Source of the DNA: Microvirga sp.
Lineage (GTDB): Bacteria; Pseudomonadota; Alphaproteobacteria; Rhizobiales; Beijerinckiaceae
DNA length: 64,000 nt
Direction: 5' to 3'
Assembly (NCBI GenBank): GCA_029266525.1
Contig: JAQSWQ010000008.1
Coordinates: 1 to 64,000, forward strand
Position 1 is the stretch's first letter. Each line of letters starts with the position of its first letter. Positions 40,251 through 50,157 of this stretch are shown one piece after another. The notes beneath the pieces are model-generated. The model saw only the letters and a program-made list of their open reading frames with translations, was not told where the DNA came from and did not search any database. Made by a program: the position numbers and the translations under genes.

Positions 40251-40880
40251 TCAGCCTGGCTTCGCCGACAGCCCGCCGCTTTCCTCGATGAAGCGCGCCA
40301 CGGCCTCAACACCCTCACCGGAGCGCATGTTGGTGAACACGAAAGGACGCGTGCGGCGCATTGCCTTGGCGTCGCCCGCCATCACCTCGAGGCTTGCCCC
40401 GACATGCGGCGCGAGGTCGATCTTGTTGATGACGAGGAGATCGGAGCGGGTGATGCCGGGCCCGCCTTTGCGGGGGATCTTCTCCCCGCCGGACACGTCG
40501 ATGACGTAGATCGTGAGGTCGGCGAGCTCGGGCGAGAAGGTCGCTGCAAGATTGTCGCCGCCCGACTCGATCAGGACGAGATCGAGTCTCGGGAAGCGCC
40601 TGGTCATCTCGTGGACGGCGGCGAGGTTGATCGAGCAGTCTTCGCGGATCGCGGTATGCGGACAGCCGCCGGTCTCGACCCCCATGATGCGCTCCTCCGG
40701 AAGCGCGCCGGCGACGGTCAGGATGCGCGCATCCTCCTTCGTGTAGATGTCGTTCGTGATGGCGCAGAGCTCGTAGCGGCCGCGGAAGCGCTTGCACAGC
40801 GCCTCCATCAGCGCCGTCTTGCCGGAGCCGACCGGGCCGCCGATGCCGACGCGAAGCGGTCCGTGCGGGGAAGCGCTCAC
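40251..40880 (-). CDS. ureG: Urease accessory GTPase UreG
   Basis: The protein has 209 residues. The P-loop G-G-P-V-G-S-G-K-T lies at residues about 14-22. E-T-G-G-C-P-H (the nickel-binding C-P-H) and N-K-I-D (guanine specificity) are present. It hydrolyses GTP to drive nickel delivery to UreC with UreE, UreF and UreD. The GTG start overlaps the ureF stop (GTGA). Confidence 0.96.
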   Translation of the reverse strand: MSASPHGPLRVGIGGPVGSGKTALMEALCKRFRGRYELCAITNDIYTKEDARILTVAGALPEERIMGVETGGCPHTAIREDCSINLAAVHEMTRRFPRLDLVLIESGGDNLAATFSPELADLTIYVIDVSGGEKIPRKGGPGITRSDLLVINKIDLAPHVGASLEVMAGDAKAMRRTRPFVFTNMRSGEGVEAVARFIEESGGLSAKPG

Positions 40881-41554
40881 GAGCGAAAAAGCCTCGTGTG
40901 CTGGCTCTCGTGACGCAGCGCGGCGAGATCGGAGCGGAAGGCGCAACCGCCGAGATCGTCCAAGGTGGATGCTTGGGCAAAGGCGGCGAGTCGACGAGCG
41001 GGCGAGACAAGCGCCGCAATCACCCGCTGACCGTCGCTCTGGCCGATGATCCCAAGCCGCACCGCCGCGGAAACGAGGTTCGAAACGAAGCCGAGGGCGA
41101 ATGCCTCCAGCGCCTCAAGGAGCGCAATGTCGTGCCCGGCGGCAGCGACGCCCACCGCGACCGGATAGGCGACGGGCTCGCGCCAGCTCCGCTTGAGAAG
41201 GTCGATCGCCTCACACGGCCAGGAACCCGCAACTGCGACAACGAACGCATCGCCCTGGGTGCTGGTCTCGAGACGGCGCTCGGCGGAGCTCGCGAGCGCG
41301 AGCGCGAGCTCTGCCGCCGCGGCGAGCGCCGGGGCGTCACGCTGCACGGCGGCGCGGTGCGCGACAGCGAAGATCACGGCATCATTGCGGGCGGAGCCGA
41401 AGCGCAGGAGATCGGCGAGCCAGCGCTCGAGAGTGGCGGCATCGGTGACATCGCCCGCTTCTTGCGCCCATTCGAGCCCGTGCGAATAGGCGAAGGCTCC
41501 GACCGGAAAGGCGGGCGACAACCAGACCAGCAGCGGAAGATGAGCGGACGCCAT
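40877..41554 (-). CDS. ureF: Urease accessory protein UreF
   Basis: This 225-residue all-helical protein contains [16 protein letters not shown], the UreF signature. It bridges UreD and UreG and acts as a checkpoint for nickel insertion. The ATG shares a base with the ureE stop (TGATG); the ATG at 41554 fits the family start better than upstream codons. Confidence 0.94.
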   Translation of the reverse strand: MASAHLPLLVWLSPAFPVGAFAYSHGLEWAQEAGDVTDAATLERWLADLLRFGSARNDAVIFAVAHRAAVQRDAPALAAAAELALALASSAERRLETSTQGDAFVVAVAGSWPCEAIDLLKRSWREPVAYPVAVGVAAAGHDIALLEALEAFALGFVSNLVSAAVRLGIIGQSDGQRVIAALVSPARRLAAFAQASTLDDLGGCAFRSDLAALRHESQHTRLFRS

Positions 41555-42168
41555 CAGTGCTCGTGGCCCTGATGCGCCTGCCCGCAACCAGGCCCGTGCT
41601 CGCGATGATTGCGCTCGGCATCGACGTGGTGGTCGTGACTGTGGCCGTGATCGTGGTGATGATCGTGGCCGTGGTCATGGTGGAGGTCGTGCGCGTGGCC
41701 ATGAGGGTGGCCATGATCGTGGCCGCAATCGTGCTCGTAGGCGCCGCGCTCGGGCTGGAACGGGCGGGTCACCGGCGTCGCCGTGCCGCCCTGGCCGCGC
41801 ACCATCTCGGCGAGCACGTGGTCATCCTCGATGTAGATGGCGTCGGCCGCGATCTCGGCCGGCGTGTGCCGGTTGCCGATATGCCAGGCGATGCGCATAA
41901 GCCGCAGCGGGTTCTCGGCGCGGATCTCGAGCAGCGACTGCGGCGCCGCCTCGACCAGCACGAGCCGCCCGTCCTCGAGCTTGACGGCGTCGCCATCGTT
42001 CAGCACGGCGGCCTTGTCGAGATCGAGCAGGAAGTCGAGCCCGCCCTCGCCTTTCAGCGCCACGCGGCGGCGGTGGCGGCCCTCATGGTCGAGCGTCACC
42101 GTATCGGCGACACGGTCGGATTTGACTGCGGCTTTGCGGACGATGGCGGTGGCGCGGAGCATGTGCAT
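41554..42168 (-). CDS. ureE: Urease nickel metallochaperone UreE with long His-rich tail
   Basis: The protein has 204 residues. The N-terminal peptide-binding and central domains are normal (A-W-H-I-G-N-R-H before the dimer-interface His). The last ~60 residues hold about 24 His, mostly as H-D-H and H-G-H repeats, a nickel-storing tail like that of Klebsiella UreE but longer. It hands nickel to UreG. An ATG two codons in (42162) is an alternative start. Confidence 0.95.
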   Translation of the reverse strand: MHMLRATAIVRKAAVKSDRVADTVTLDHEGRHRRRVALKGEGGLDFLLDLDKAAVLNDGDAVKLEDGRLVLVEAAPQSLLEIRAENPLRLMRIAWHIGNRHTPAEIAADAIYIEDDHVLAEMVRGQGGTATPVTRPFQPERGAYEHDCGHDHGHPHGHAHDLHHDHGHDHHHDHGHSHDHHVDAERNHREHGPGCGQAHQGHEH

Positions 42169-42170
42169 CC

Positions 42171-43886
42171 TCAGAACAAAAAGTACCGCTGCGCCATCGG
42201 TAGCACTTTCGCGGGTTCACAGACCAGAAGCTCGCCGTCGGCGGTGACGCGGTAGGTCTCCGGATCGACCTCGATCTCCGGCGTGGCATCGTTATGGACC
42301 ATCGCCTTCTTCGAGATGCCGGCGCGCACGTTCTCGACGGCCACGAGCTCCTTCTCGGCGCCGAGCCGGGACTTGAGGCCACGGGCGAGCGCCGCCTGCG
42401 AAACGAAAGTCAAGGAGGTCGCGAAGAGGGCCTTGCCGAAGGCGCCGAACATCGGCCGGTAATGGACCGGCTGGGGCGTCGGGATCGAGGCGTTGGGATC
42501 GCCCATCGGCGCCGCCGCGATGGCGCCGCCCTTGATCACGAGGTCCGGCTTCACGCCGAAGAAGGCGGGCGACCACAACACGAGATCGGCGAGCTTGCCC
42601 TCCTCGACCGAGCCGATGTGCTTCGAGACGCCATGCGCGATGGCGGGGTTTATCGTGTACTTCGCGAGATAGCGCTTGGCGCGGAAATTGTCGTTCCCAT
42701 TTCCCTCGTCTTCCGACAGCGGCCCGCGCTGGACCTTCATCTTGTGCGCCGTCTGCCAGGTGCGGGTGATGACCTCGCCGATGCGGCCCATGGCCTGGCT
42801 GTCCGAGGACATCATCGAGAGCGCGCCGAGGTCGTGCAGGATATCTTCCGCCGCGATCGTTTCCTTCCGGATACGGCTTTCGGCAAAGGCGAGGTCCTCC
42901 GGGATCGACGGGCTCAGGTGATGGCACACCATGAGCATGTCGAGATGCTCGTCGATGGTGTTGACCGTGAAGGGCCGCGTCGGATTGGTCGAGGAGGGCA
43001 GCACGTTCGGCAGGCCTGCCACCTTGATGATGTCCGGCGCGTGGCCGCCGCCGGCACCTTCCGTGTGGAAGGCGTGGATGGTGCGGCCCTTGAAGGCCCT
43101 GATCGTATCCTCGACGAAGCCCGACTCGTTCAGCGTGTCGGTGTGGATCATGACCTGCACGTCGTGATCGTCGGCGACACTCAGGCAGCAATCGATCGCG
43201 GCCGGCGTCGTGCCCCAATCCTCGTGGAGCTTGAGCGCGCAGGCGCCCGCCTCGACCATCTCGACGAGCCCACCCGGCAGGGAGGCGTTGCCTTTGCCGG
43301 CAAGCCCGAGATTGACCGGGAAGGCGTCGAAGGCGCGCAGCATCATCTCGATGTGCCAGGGGCCCGCCGTGCAGGTCGTGGCCTTGGTGCCTTCCGCAGG
43401 TCCAGTGCCGCCGCCGAGCATGGTGGTGACGCCCGACATCAGCGCGTCGTCGATCTGCTGCGGGCAGATGAAATGGATGTGCGAATCGAAGCCGCCGGCG
43501 GTGAGAATCTTGCCCTCGCCCGCGATCGCCTCCGTGCCCGGCCCTATGACGATGTCGACGTTCGGCTGGATATCCGGGTTGCCCGCTTTGCCGATCTTGT
43601 GGATGCGCCCGTTCTTCAGGCCCACATCGGCCTTCACGATCCCCCAATGGTCGACGATCAGCGCATTGGTGATGACCGTGTCGACGGCGCCCTCGGCGTT
43701 CGTCACCTGCGACTGCCCCATGCCGTCGCGGATGACCTTGCCGCCGCCGAACTTCACCTCCTCGCCATAGGTCGTGAGGTCGCGCTCGACCTCGATCACG
43801 AGATCGGTGTCGGCGAGCCGCACCTGGTCGCCGACGGTCGGCCCGAACATGTCGGCATAGGCGGAGCGGGGGAGATTGGTCGTCAT
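42171..43886 (-). CDS. ureC: Urease alpha subunit (catalytic)
   Basis: The protein has 571 residues. Nickel ligands and catalytic residues are in place: H136 and H138 (F-D-S-H-I-H-F), carbamylated Lys K219 in [10 protein letters not shown]248 and H274, the flap Cys in V-C-H-H-L, and the late Asp in S-S-D. Numbering is offset by +2 from Klebsiella. It hydrolyses urea to ammonia and carbamate. The ATG overlaps the stop of the phospholipase-D-like gene and its ribosome site AGGTGAG lies inside that gene. Confidence 0.97.
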   Translation of the reverse strand: MTTNLPRSAYADMFGPTVGDQVRLADTDLVIEVERDLTTYGEEVKFGGGKVIRDGMGQSQVTNAEGAVDTVITNALIVDHWGIVKADVGLKNGRIHKIGKAGNPDIQPNVDIVIGPGTEAIAGEGKILTAGGFDSHIHFICPQQIDDALMSGVTTMLGGGTGPAEGTKATTCTAGPWHIEMMLRAFDAFPVNLGLAGKGNASLPGGLVEMVEAGACALKLHEDWGTTPAAIDCCLSVADDHDVQVMIHTDTLNESGFVEDTIRAFKGRTIHAFHTEGAGGGHAPDIIKVAGLPNVLPSSTNPTRPFTVNTIDEHLDMLMVCHHLSPSIPEDLAFAESRIRKETIAAEDILHDLGALSMMSSDSQAMGRIGEVITRTWQTAHKMKVQRGPLSEDEGNGNDNFRAKRYLAKYTINPAIAHGVSKHIGSVEEGKLADLVLWSPAFFGVKPDLVIKGGAIAAAPMGDPNASIPTPQPVHYRPMFGAFGKALFATSLTFVSQAALARGLKSRLGAEKELVAVENVRAGISKKAMVHNDATPEIEVDPETYRVTADGELLVCEPAKVLPMAQRYFLF

Positions 43887-44902
43887 GATATCTCACCTGT
43901 CCGCAGATTTGCTCTTGGAAAAAGCAATGGAAATGCCTGCTTCAGCGACAGAATTCGGCAATCGCTATTTCCTCTAGCTCTCTTCCATAATGCGTCCCAG
44001 TTTTTTCCTACGACGGCGCGAAATCCGCTATCGATCGCAATCCTGCCCAAGCCGTCGATTGGTATTCGAAGACCCTTTTCCGTATACGCGATCCAGCATC
44101 GAGCGCCGTCCCTGAGCTTAAACGAGGGCACGTGTGGCCCGGTCCGGCTAACTGCTTCAATGCGACCGTTTAAGATGTCGACGATGACGGCCGATTCCGG
44201 TATATTCTCGAAATAGTCATAATACCATGACTTGTCGTCAATCGCCTCCGGAACATCACTGTTCTCGCCCTGTGCGATCGTTTCCTCACTCGTTTGCTCA
44301 TTGAATAGAGCAAAGTAAATGTTGTTTTCGCGTGTCAGCTCCGGCCGATCTCTAAGAACATCCGAAAGCGTCTTCGCATTTGTACCCATTGCGGCGGAGG
44401 CTTTTGCCTTTGCATTCCAAATTTCTTCAGCTCGCAACAAGTCAGCTTCTCCGATTGCAACGGCTTGCTTCCAAACTTTCTCGAACCAAAAACCGGCTTC
44501 GGCTCGAAGAGATTTTTGAGAGATTTGCACGTTTAACTCGATCCAACCCTCGTTGTTCTCGGACATTCCGTTGGTCGACGCGTTCGACGAGCCAAGTATT
44601 ATCTGGGCACTTCCGATATAAGCCTTTGCGTGAAGTTTGGACAACATACGTACTTTGAATTGCTTCAGAGCGATTAATTTCCGAATCTCCGCCGGAAACG
44701 AGGCGCCGCTCAGTAAATTACAAATTATTCTCCCTCCTCGCGCCTTACTTAGGCCAAGCTTCTTGACAGCTCCTTCTCCCCAGAACGCAACCGCGATATC
44801 TATCTTCGATCGAGTGACCGCACGCTTGACGATGGAAGCAGCTGCATTTCCGTCGAGCAGTCTGGACTTATTGTCTCGGCTGGTGGACGAAGCAATCATC
44901 AC
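43883..44902 (-). CDS. Phospholipase-D-like domain protein inserted in the urease operon
   Basis: The protein has 339 residues. The N-terminal ~130 form one phospholipase-D/HKD-type domain: [16 protein letters not shown], and L-H-A-K-A-Y-I-G followed by I-L-G-S-S-N-A-S, that is HxK plus G-S-S-N, with Ser where many members have Asp. One motif implies a dimer, as in Nuc and BfiI nucleases. The C-terminal ~200 residues are unrecognised. The gene is AT-rich: three lines counted by hand give 40, 43 and 48% G+C against 65% in a ureAB line. GTG 44902 overlaps the ureAB stop and its TGA overlaps the ureC ATG. It is probably acquired. Nuclease, phosphodiesterase or defence roles are all possible; a urease role is not expected. 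Confidence 0.82.
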   Translation of the reverse strand: MMIASSTSRDNKSRLLDGNAAASIVKRAVTRSKIDIAVAFWGEGAVKKLGLSKARGGRIICNLLSGASFPAEIRKLIALKQFKVRMLSKLHAKAYIGSAQIILGSSNASTNGMSENNEGWIELNVQISQKSLRAEAGFWFEKVWKQAVAIGEADLLRAEEIWNAKAKASAAMGTNAKTLSDVLRDRPELTRENNIYFALFNEQTSEETIAQGENSDVPEAIDDKSWYYDYFENIPESAVIVDILNGRIEAVSRTGPHVPSFKLRDGARCWIAYTEKGLRIPIDGLGRIAIDSGFRAVVGKNWDALWKRARGNSDCRILSLKQAFPLLFPRANLRTGEIS

Positions 44903-45519
44903 ACCTTCCCCATCAGTTCGCCGCGGAAGCCATAGACCTCGCGCTTACCCGAGAATGCCACCAGCCGCACCTCCCGCGTCTGCCCCGGCTCGAATCGCAC
45001 GGCAGTCCCGGCGGGGATGTCCAGGCGCATGCCTCGGGCCTTGGCGCGGTCGAAGGACAGCGCCGGGTTCGTCTCGAAGAAATGATAGTGCGAGCCGACC
45101 TGGATCGGGCGGTCGCCGCTGTTCGCGACTGTCAGCGTGATTGCCTCGCGGCCCTCGTTCAGCGTGAGCTCGCCCTCCTGCGGCATCACCGCGCCCGGCT
45201 GCAGCGCCCCCGTCGCGCCGCGGATCGGGTTATGCACGGTGACGAGCTTAGTGCCGTCGGGGAAGGTCGCCTCGACCTGCACGTCGTGGATCATCTCGGC
45301 GACCCCGTCCATGACCTGACCGAGGGCCAGCACCTGCGCGCCCGCCTCCATCAGGTCGGCGACCGAGCGGCCGTCGCGCGCGCCCTCAACGACGAAATCG
45401 GTGATCAGCGCCACCGCCTCGGGATGGTTGAGCTTGACGCCGCGTTCAAGCCGTCGGCGCGCCACCATGGCCGCCATCGCGATCAGCAGCTTGTCCTTCT
45501 CGCGCGGGGTGAGATTCAT
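44899..45519 (-). CDS. ureAB: Urease gamma-beta fusion subunit (UreA-UreB)
   Basis: The protein has 206 residues. Residues 1-100 are urease gamma ([22 protein letters not shown]). Residues ~105-206 are urease beta ([28 protein letters not shown]). They are separate genes in Klebsiella and one chain in Helicobacter UreA. They assemble with UreC. The stop overlaps the start of the phospholipase-D-like gene. Confidence 0.95.
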   Translation of the reverse strand: MNLTPREKDKLLIAMAAMVARRRLERGVKLNHPEAVALITDFVVEGARDGRSVADLMEAGAQVLALGQVMDGVAEMIHDVQVEATFPDGTKLVTVHNPIRGATGALQPGAVMPQEGELTLNEGREAITLTVANSGDRPIQVGSHYHFFETNPALSFDRAKARGMRLDIPAGTAVRFEPGQTREVRLVAFSGKREVYGFRGELMGKV

Positions 45520-45528
45520 GCGGTTGCC

Positions 45529-46362
45529 TCAGGTCTGCCAGGAGCGCGGCATTGGCGCGCCGCGAAAACGCTCGAGGAAGCGGACGAGATCGGCGCGGAG
45601 CGCCTGCGGGGCGGGCGACAGGAAGCGTGCAACGAGCATGCCGTTCCAGGCGCTAACGCCGCATTCCGAGGTCGCGTTCTCCAGGGCCTCGCGCGCGGGC
45701 TCGCGCCGGCTCTCCGCCTCGAGCGAGACGTGCAGCACCGTCGCCGTCGCTCGCGCGCCGCCGCCGAGCGCCCGGCGCGAGAGCGCATCCTCGATGTCGC
45801 CTTCGAGCTTCACATCCTCAGCGAAAACCACCCTGCCGTCGCGGCGGATGCGCCAGCGATCGCGAAAGAGGCCTTCCCGCAGCGTCTCGCCCCTGGCGGT
45901 ACGCCCGAACATCACGCTCTCGCACAGCGTCAGCGCCGCCCCCGTCGCGATCTCGCAGGCGAGCGTACGCCGGAAGCGCGCCCCATCGAACAGAATCTGC
46001 TCCTGGGGCAGCCACTCGAGCCGGCTTCCCGCGGCAAGCCGTAGATCTACGGTCACCTCGGTATCCGCGTCCTCCGAACGATAAACCTTCTCGGCGGCTT
46101 GCGTCGTCACGACCGCCTGCGCGCCGCCCGCGAGCTCGACCTCGATACTCATCCGGTCGCCCGCGGCCATGCCGCCGCCGGTGTTGAGGAGGACGGCTTC
46201 ACAGGACGCGCCGGCGTTGGGGAAGCGCACGCGGTAGCCGCCGCTCTCGGCGACCCGGACGGGCGCGGCACCGCGCGCAGTCGGCTCGATCACGAGCCGC
46301 ACGCCGCCGCGCGCGCGGATGAAGGCCGGCACCGCTTGCGGAAGGGGCGTCCTCATGAGCAT
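45529..46362 (-). CDS. ureD: Urease accessory protein UreD
   Basis: About 277 residues. The core contains L-L-N-T-G-G-G-M-A-A-G-D, T-T-Q-A-A-E-K-V-Y-R and W-L-P-Q-E-Q-I-L-F-D, all UreD (UreH) hallmarks. It scaffolds apo-urease for activation by UreF and UreG. The start is uncertain (ATG 46362 or 46356; the frame is open further upstream), and no ribosome site is clear. It lies 9 bases before ureAB. Confidence 0.92.
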   Translation of the reverse strand: MLMRTPLPQAVPAFIRARGGVRLVIEPTARGAAPVRVAESGGYRVRFPNAGASCEAVLLNTGGGMAAGDRMSIEVELAGGAQAVVTTQAAEKVYRSEDADTEVTVDLRLAAGSRLEWLPQEQILFDGARFRRTLACEIATGAALTLCESVMFGRTARGETLREGLFRDRWRIRRDGRVVFAEDVKLEGDIEDALSRRALGGGARATATVLHVSLEAESRREPAREALENATSECGVSAWNGMLVARFLSPAPQALRADLVRFLERFRGAPMPRSWQT

Positions 46363-46451
46363 GAGCGCACCATTGCCGGGCCGCGGACGACTCGCAAGCG
46401 CGCCATTGCAGACCCTGCTGCCCCATCGCGCAGCGACTGCCCGCAAATGCA

Positions 46452-46937
46452 TCAATATGCGATGCGATCGGGCTTGTTCAGCCAATCGCGGAAGACGGTC
46501 TCGGCCTCGTCGGAAGGCGCATGCTGCATCGGCAGGATGCGCTCGGCCGGTCGCTTCGGCATCTCGTCATAGATGAAGGCGTCGTCGAAGCCGATCGCCG
46601 CCGCCTGATCGCGCGTGTTGGCGTAAACGATGCGCGAGATGCGCGCCCAATAGGCCGAGGCGAGACACATCGGGCAGGGCTCGCAGCTCGCATAGAGCGC
46701 GGCCCCCTCAAGCGCGAAGGTGTCGACCGCGGCGCAGGCGCGGCGGATGGCCACGACCTCGGCATGGGCGGTCGGATCGTTCGTGGAGGTGACCTGGTTC
46801 CAGCCCTCGGCGAGAATCCTGCCGTGGCGCACGATCACGGCCCCGAACGGCCCGCCCTCGCCGGCCTGCATATGCTCGCGCGAGAGCGCGACGGCGCGGG
46901 CGAGGTAAGCGCGGTACTCTTGGGGGAGTGTCGTCAT
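46452..46937 (-). CDS. guaD: Guanine deaminase-type cytidine/deoxycytidylate deaminase fold protein
   Basis: The protein has 161 residues. The zinc site is H58-A-E60 in D-P-T-A-H-A-E-V-V-A-I and C88-P-M-C91. The D-P-T-A-H-A-E context with R-R-A-C matches Bacillus GuaD guanine deaminase rather than TadA. It converts guanine to xanthine and ammonia, supplying the xanthine dehydrogenase encoded just upstream. It lies 10 bases behind xdhC. A different nucleobase substrate cannot be excluded. Confidence 0.85.
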   Translation of the reverse strand: MTTLPQEYRAYLARAVALSREHMQAGEGGPFGAVIVRHGRILAEGWNQVTSTNDPTAHAEVVAIRRACAAVDTFALEGAALYASCEPCPMCLASAYWARISRIVYANTRDQAAAIGFDDAFIYDEMPKRPAERILPMQHAPSDEAETVFRDWLNKPDRIAY

Positions 46938-46947
46938 GCTTGGCTCG

Positions 46948-47802
46948 TCACTCCGCTGCGGAGGCTGTGGGCGAGAAGCACGGCACGGCGAGACGCTCCC
47001 GCTCCGCCAAGAGTTGCGCCGCCACGGAGGCAGCGATGACGGGGGGCTCCTTGCCCGCGATGCCCGGCATCCCGATGGGGCAGACGAGCGCGCGGATGCG
47101 CGCTTCAGGGATACCGATCGCGCGGAAGCGCTTCTCGAAGCGCGCCCGCTTGGTCGCGCTGCCGATGAGGCCGACGTAGGGGAGATCGTCGCGCCCAAGG
47201 GCCGCGGCCGTGACGGCGAGATCGAGCGGGTGCGCGTGCGTCATGACGAGAACGAAGCTGCCCGGCTCCGCCAAGGCGAGCTCGGCTTCGGGATTGCCGG
47301 TCGGCATGGGCACGACTTTCGCCGGAATATGCGGTGGGAAGGCGTCGTCGCGGCTATCGATCCAGCGCACCGCGAAAGGAAGCGGCGCCAGCGCCAGCAC
47401 GAGCGCGCGCCCGACATGGCCCGCGCCGAAGAGGAGCAGCGGCGCGCGCCTCTCGTCTTGTTCCTCCACCGCAAGGGCCGCAAGTCGCTCGCTGTCGCGG
47501 CGGTCGAAGGTCTCGATCAGCAGCGTCACGCGCCCGCCGCAGCATTGGGCAAGGTCTGGGCCGAGGACCTTGTCGAGCGAACGCGCCGGACCGCGGCCGC
47601 TTGCGAGCGACTCGCGCGCGGCGGCAAGCGCTTGCCATTCGAGCTGGCCGCCCCCGACCGAGCCGTGGAAGGCCCCGTCCGGCCTCACGATCATGCGCGC
47701 GCCGGCCTCTCGGGGCGTCGAGCCCTGCGCGCTCTGCACGGTGACGAGCGCGGCGGCGCCGTGCTCGGCGACCATTTCCGCGAGGCGGCGCCAGACAATC
47801 AC
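46948..47802 (-). CDS. xdhC: Xanthine dehydrogenase accessory protein XdhC
   Basis: The protein has 284 residues. N-terminal G-S-T-P-R-E-A-G-A-R-M and Q-C-C-G-G belong to the XdhC/CoxI domain; the C-terminal Rossmann part has L-L-F-G-A-G-H-V-G-R-A and G-L-I-G-S-A-T-K. It binds and sulfurates the molybdenum cofactor and inserts it into XdhB. The GTG start overlaps the xdhB stop. Confidence 0.94.
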   Translation of the reverse strand: MIVWRRLAEMVAEHGAAALVTVQSAQGSTPREAGARMIVRPDGAFHGSVGGGQLEWQALAAARESLASGRGPARSLDKVLGPDLAQCCGGRVTLLIETFDRRDSERLAALAVEEQDERRAPLLLFGAGHVGRALVLALAPLPFAVRWIDSRDDAFPPHIPAKVVPMPTGNPEAELALAEPGSFVLVMTHAHPLDLAVTAAALGRDDLPYVGLIGSATKRARFEKRFRAIGIPEARIRALVCPIGMPGIAGKEPPVIAASVAAQLLAERERLAVPCFSPTASAAE

Positions 47803-50153
47803 GGCATCGGCCTCCCGCGCACGGCCTCGCAGGCGCGCAGAATCGCCTCGGGGGTCGCCGGCGCATCGAGGGGCACGGGCCTGTCCGGCGCGAGCGAGCG
47901 GATCGCGTCGGCTATGGCGCAGAAAACGCTGATCGCGAGCATCAGCGGCGGCTCGCCCACCGCTTTCGAGCGGTAGATCGTCTCCTCGCGATTGCTGCCG
48001 GGATAGAGCGCGACCCGGAAATCCGCCGGTACATCTGAGGCGACCGGGATCTTGTAGGTCGAGGGCGCATGGGTGAGGAGCCGCCCCTCCTCGTCGAAGA
48101 CCAGTTCCTCGGTCGTGAGCCAGCCCATGCCCTGGACGAAGCCGCCCTCGATCTGGCCGATGTCGATCGCCGGGTTCAGCGACCTCCCGCAATCGTGCAG
48201 GATGTCGATCCGCGTCACGCGGTTCTCGCCCGTGAGCGTGTCGATCATCACCTCACTGCAGGCAGCGCCACAGGCGAAATAGAAGAAGGGCCGCCCCTGC
48301 CCCTTGGCGCGATCCCAGGTGATCTTCGGCGTCCTGTAGAACCCGGCTTCGGAGAGCTGCACACGCGCCTGGATGCAGGTTCGCGCGAGCTCGCCGAAGC
48401 CGAGGCTCTGGTTGCCGATGAAGACGAGGTCGTCGCGGAAGACGACATCGCTTTCGGCGACCCCATGGGCCGCGGCCGCGAAGGCGGCCATGCGCCGCTT
48501 GATCGCCTGCGCCGCGTTGCGCGCCGCCATGCCGTTGAGGTCCGAGCCGGCCGAGGCTGCGGTCGCGGAGGTGTTCGGGACCTTGCCGGTCGAGGTCGCG
48601 GTGACGCGCACGCGCTCGAGCGCGATGCCGAACTCCTCGGCCACCACCTGCGCCACCTTCACATGGAGCCCCTGCCCCATCTCGGTGCCGCCGTGGTTCA
48701 GATGGACCGAGCCGTCCTGATAGACATGGACCAGCGCGCCAGCCTGGTTGAGGTGGGTCAGGGTGAAGCTGATGCCGAACTTCACGGGCGTGAGGGCGAT
48801 GCCGCGCTTGAGGAAACGCGAGCGCCCGTTGAAGGCTGCGATGTCGTCCCGACGCGCCCGGTAATCGGAGCTGCGCTCGAGCGCGCGCATGATGTCGCGG
48901 AGTATGTCGGCATCCTCCACCGTCATGCCGTAGGGCGTGAGGTCGCGGCCAGGCGCGTAGAGATTGGCATAGCGGATATCGAGCGGGTCGCGGCCGAGCG
49001 CCCAGGCGACGCGGTCGACCGCCTGCTCGATCACGAGCATGCCCTGCGGCCCGCCGAAGCCGCGGAAGGCGGTGTTCGAGACCGTGTTCGTCTTGAGCCG
49101 TTTCGAGGCGATGCGCGCGGCGGGCAGGAAGTAGGCGTTGTCGGAATGCAGCATCGTGCGGTCGACCACACCCTGCGAAAGGTCGGCCGAATAGCCGCAG
49201 CGGGCGAGATGCTCGACCGCATAGCCGAGGATGCGGCCCTCTTCGTCGAAGCCGACGCGCCAGTCGGAGCGGAAATCATGCCGCTTGCCGGTGAGGAGGA
49301 AATCGTCGTCGCGGTCGAGCCGGATCTTGCAGGGGCGGCCGGTGATTCGGGCGGCAAGCGCCGCGACCGCCGCCCATTGCGTCGCCTGGCTCTCCTTGCC
49401 GCCGAAGCCGCCGCCCATGCGCCGCACCTCGCAGGTGACGTAGGCGTCGGGAAGGCCGAGGACGCGCGCCACGACGTGCTGGACCTCGGTCGGGTGCTGG
49501 GTCGAGGAATAGACGTGGACGGAGCCGTCCTCGCCCGGGATCGCGAGCGCAGCCTGGCCCTCGAGATAGAAATGCTCCTGCCCGCCAACCCGGAACGAGC
49601 CCTCGAGCCGGTGCGGTGCGCCCTCGAGGGCGGCGTCTGCATCGCCCCGGCCGAAGGCGTAGTCGGGCAGAACGGTCTCGCCGCGAGCAAGCGCATCCTC
49701 GACGGTCACGCTCGGATGCTCGGCTTCAATCTCGACTAGGGCGAGCCGAGCCGCCCGGCGCGCGGCCTCGTGGCTTTGCGCGACGACCGCAAACAGCGCC
49801 TGGCCGCGAAACGAGACCTTGCCGGCCGCAAAGAGCGGTTCGTCGCCGAAGGCCGGCGAGACATCGTTGCGGCCCGGGATGTGGCCCGGCGTGAGCACGG
49901 CGACCGCTCCGGGCGCGGCACGGACCTTGTCCAGGCCGAGCCCGGCGAGCCGCCCGCGCGCCTTCGGCGCCAGGCCGATCGCGACGTGCAGGGTGCCCTC
50001 CGGCTCCCGGATGTCGTCGATGTACTCCGCGGCGCCCGTGACATGCTTCGCCGCGGAATCGTGCGGCAGCGCGCGGTGAACGTGGCGAAGCTCCCCTCCC
50101 GGTTCAGGAAAGGGGGCAGGAAGCGGGCCTGGCCCTCCATGCCGCTCCTCCAT
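47799..50153 (-). CDS. xdhB: Xanthine dehydrogenase, molybdopterin subunit
   Basis: The protein has 784 residues, close to Rhodobacter XdhB (777). Two molybdenum-cofactor domains include M-G-G-G-F-G-G-K-E, F-R-G-F-G-G-P-Q-G, and the base catalyst in G-E734-P-P-L-M near the C-terminus. It oxidises hypoxanthine and xanthine to urate with XdhA. ATG 50153 lies 4 bases after the xdhA stop. Confidence 0.96.
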   Translation of the reverse strand: MEERHGGPGPLPAPFPEPGGELRHVHRALPHDSAAKHVTGAAEYIDDIREPEGTLHVAIGLAPKARGRLAGLGLDKVRAAPGAVAVLTPGHIPGRNDVSPAFGDEPLFAAGKVSFRGQALFAVVAQSHEAARRAARLALVEIEAEHPSVTVEDALARGETVLPDYAFGRGDADAALEGAPHRLEGSFRVGGQEHFYLEGQAALAIPGEDGSVHVYSSTQHPTEVQHVVARVLGLPDAYVTCEVRRMGGGFGGKESQATQWAAVAALAARITGRPCKIRLDRDDDFLLTGKRHDFRSDWRVGFDEEGRILGYAVEHLARCGYSADLSQGVVDRTMLHSDNAYFLPAARIASKRLKTNTVSNTAFRGFGGPQGMLVIEQAVDRVAWALGRDPLDIRYANLYAPGRDLTPYGMTVEDADILRDIMRALERSSDYRARRDDIAAFNGRSRFLKRGIALTPVKFGISFTLTHLNQAGALVHVYQDGSVHLNHGGTEMGQGLHVKVAQVVAEEFGIALERVRVTATSTGKVPNTSATAASAGSDLNGMAARNAAQAIKRRMAAFAAAAHGVAESDVVFRDDLVFIGNQSLGFGELARTCIQARVQLSEAGFYRTPKITWDRAKGQGRPFFYFACGAACSEVMIDTLTGENRVTRIDILHDCGRSLNPAIDIGQIEGGFVQGMGWLTTEELVFDEEGRLLTHAPSTYKIPVASDVPADFRVALYPGSNREETIYRSKAVGEPPLMLAISVFCAIADAIRSLAPDRPVPLDAPATPEAILRACEAVRGRPMP

Positions 50154-50157
50154 CGCC

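Noticed and set aside
41590-41760. Short tandem repeats that might suggest a CRISPR or other array
   Set aside because: They encode the His/Asp/Gly repeats of the UreE tail; spacing is codon-driven and there are no unique spacers.
42294-44216. A 640-codon open frame on the plus strand opposite ureC and the PLD-like gene
   Set aside because: ureC is complete on the other strand; the plus-strand product is low-complexity and motif-free.
43883-44902. The AT-rich insert as a transposon or cassette with terminal repeats
   Set aside because: I found no terminal inverted repeats, target duplication, transposase or attachment-like sequence at either junction.
48069-49739. A 556-codon open frame opposite xdhB
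   Set aside because: It is the shadow of xdhB, whose motifs and start/stop overlaps are convincing.
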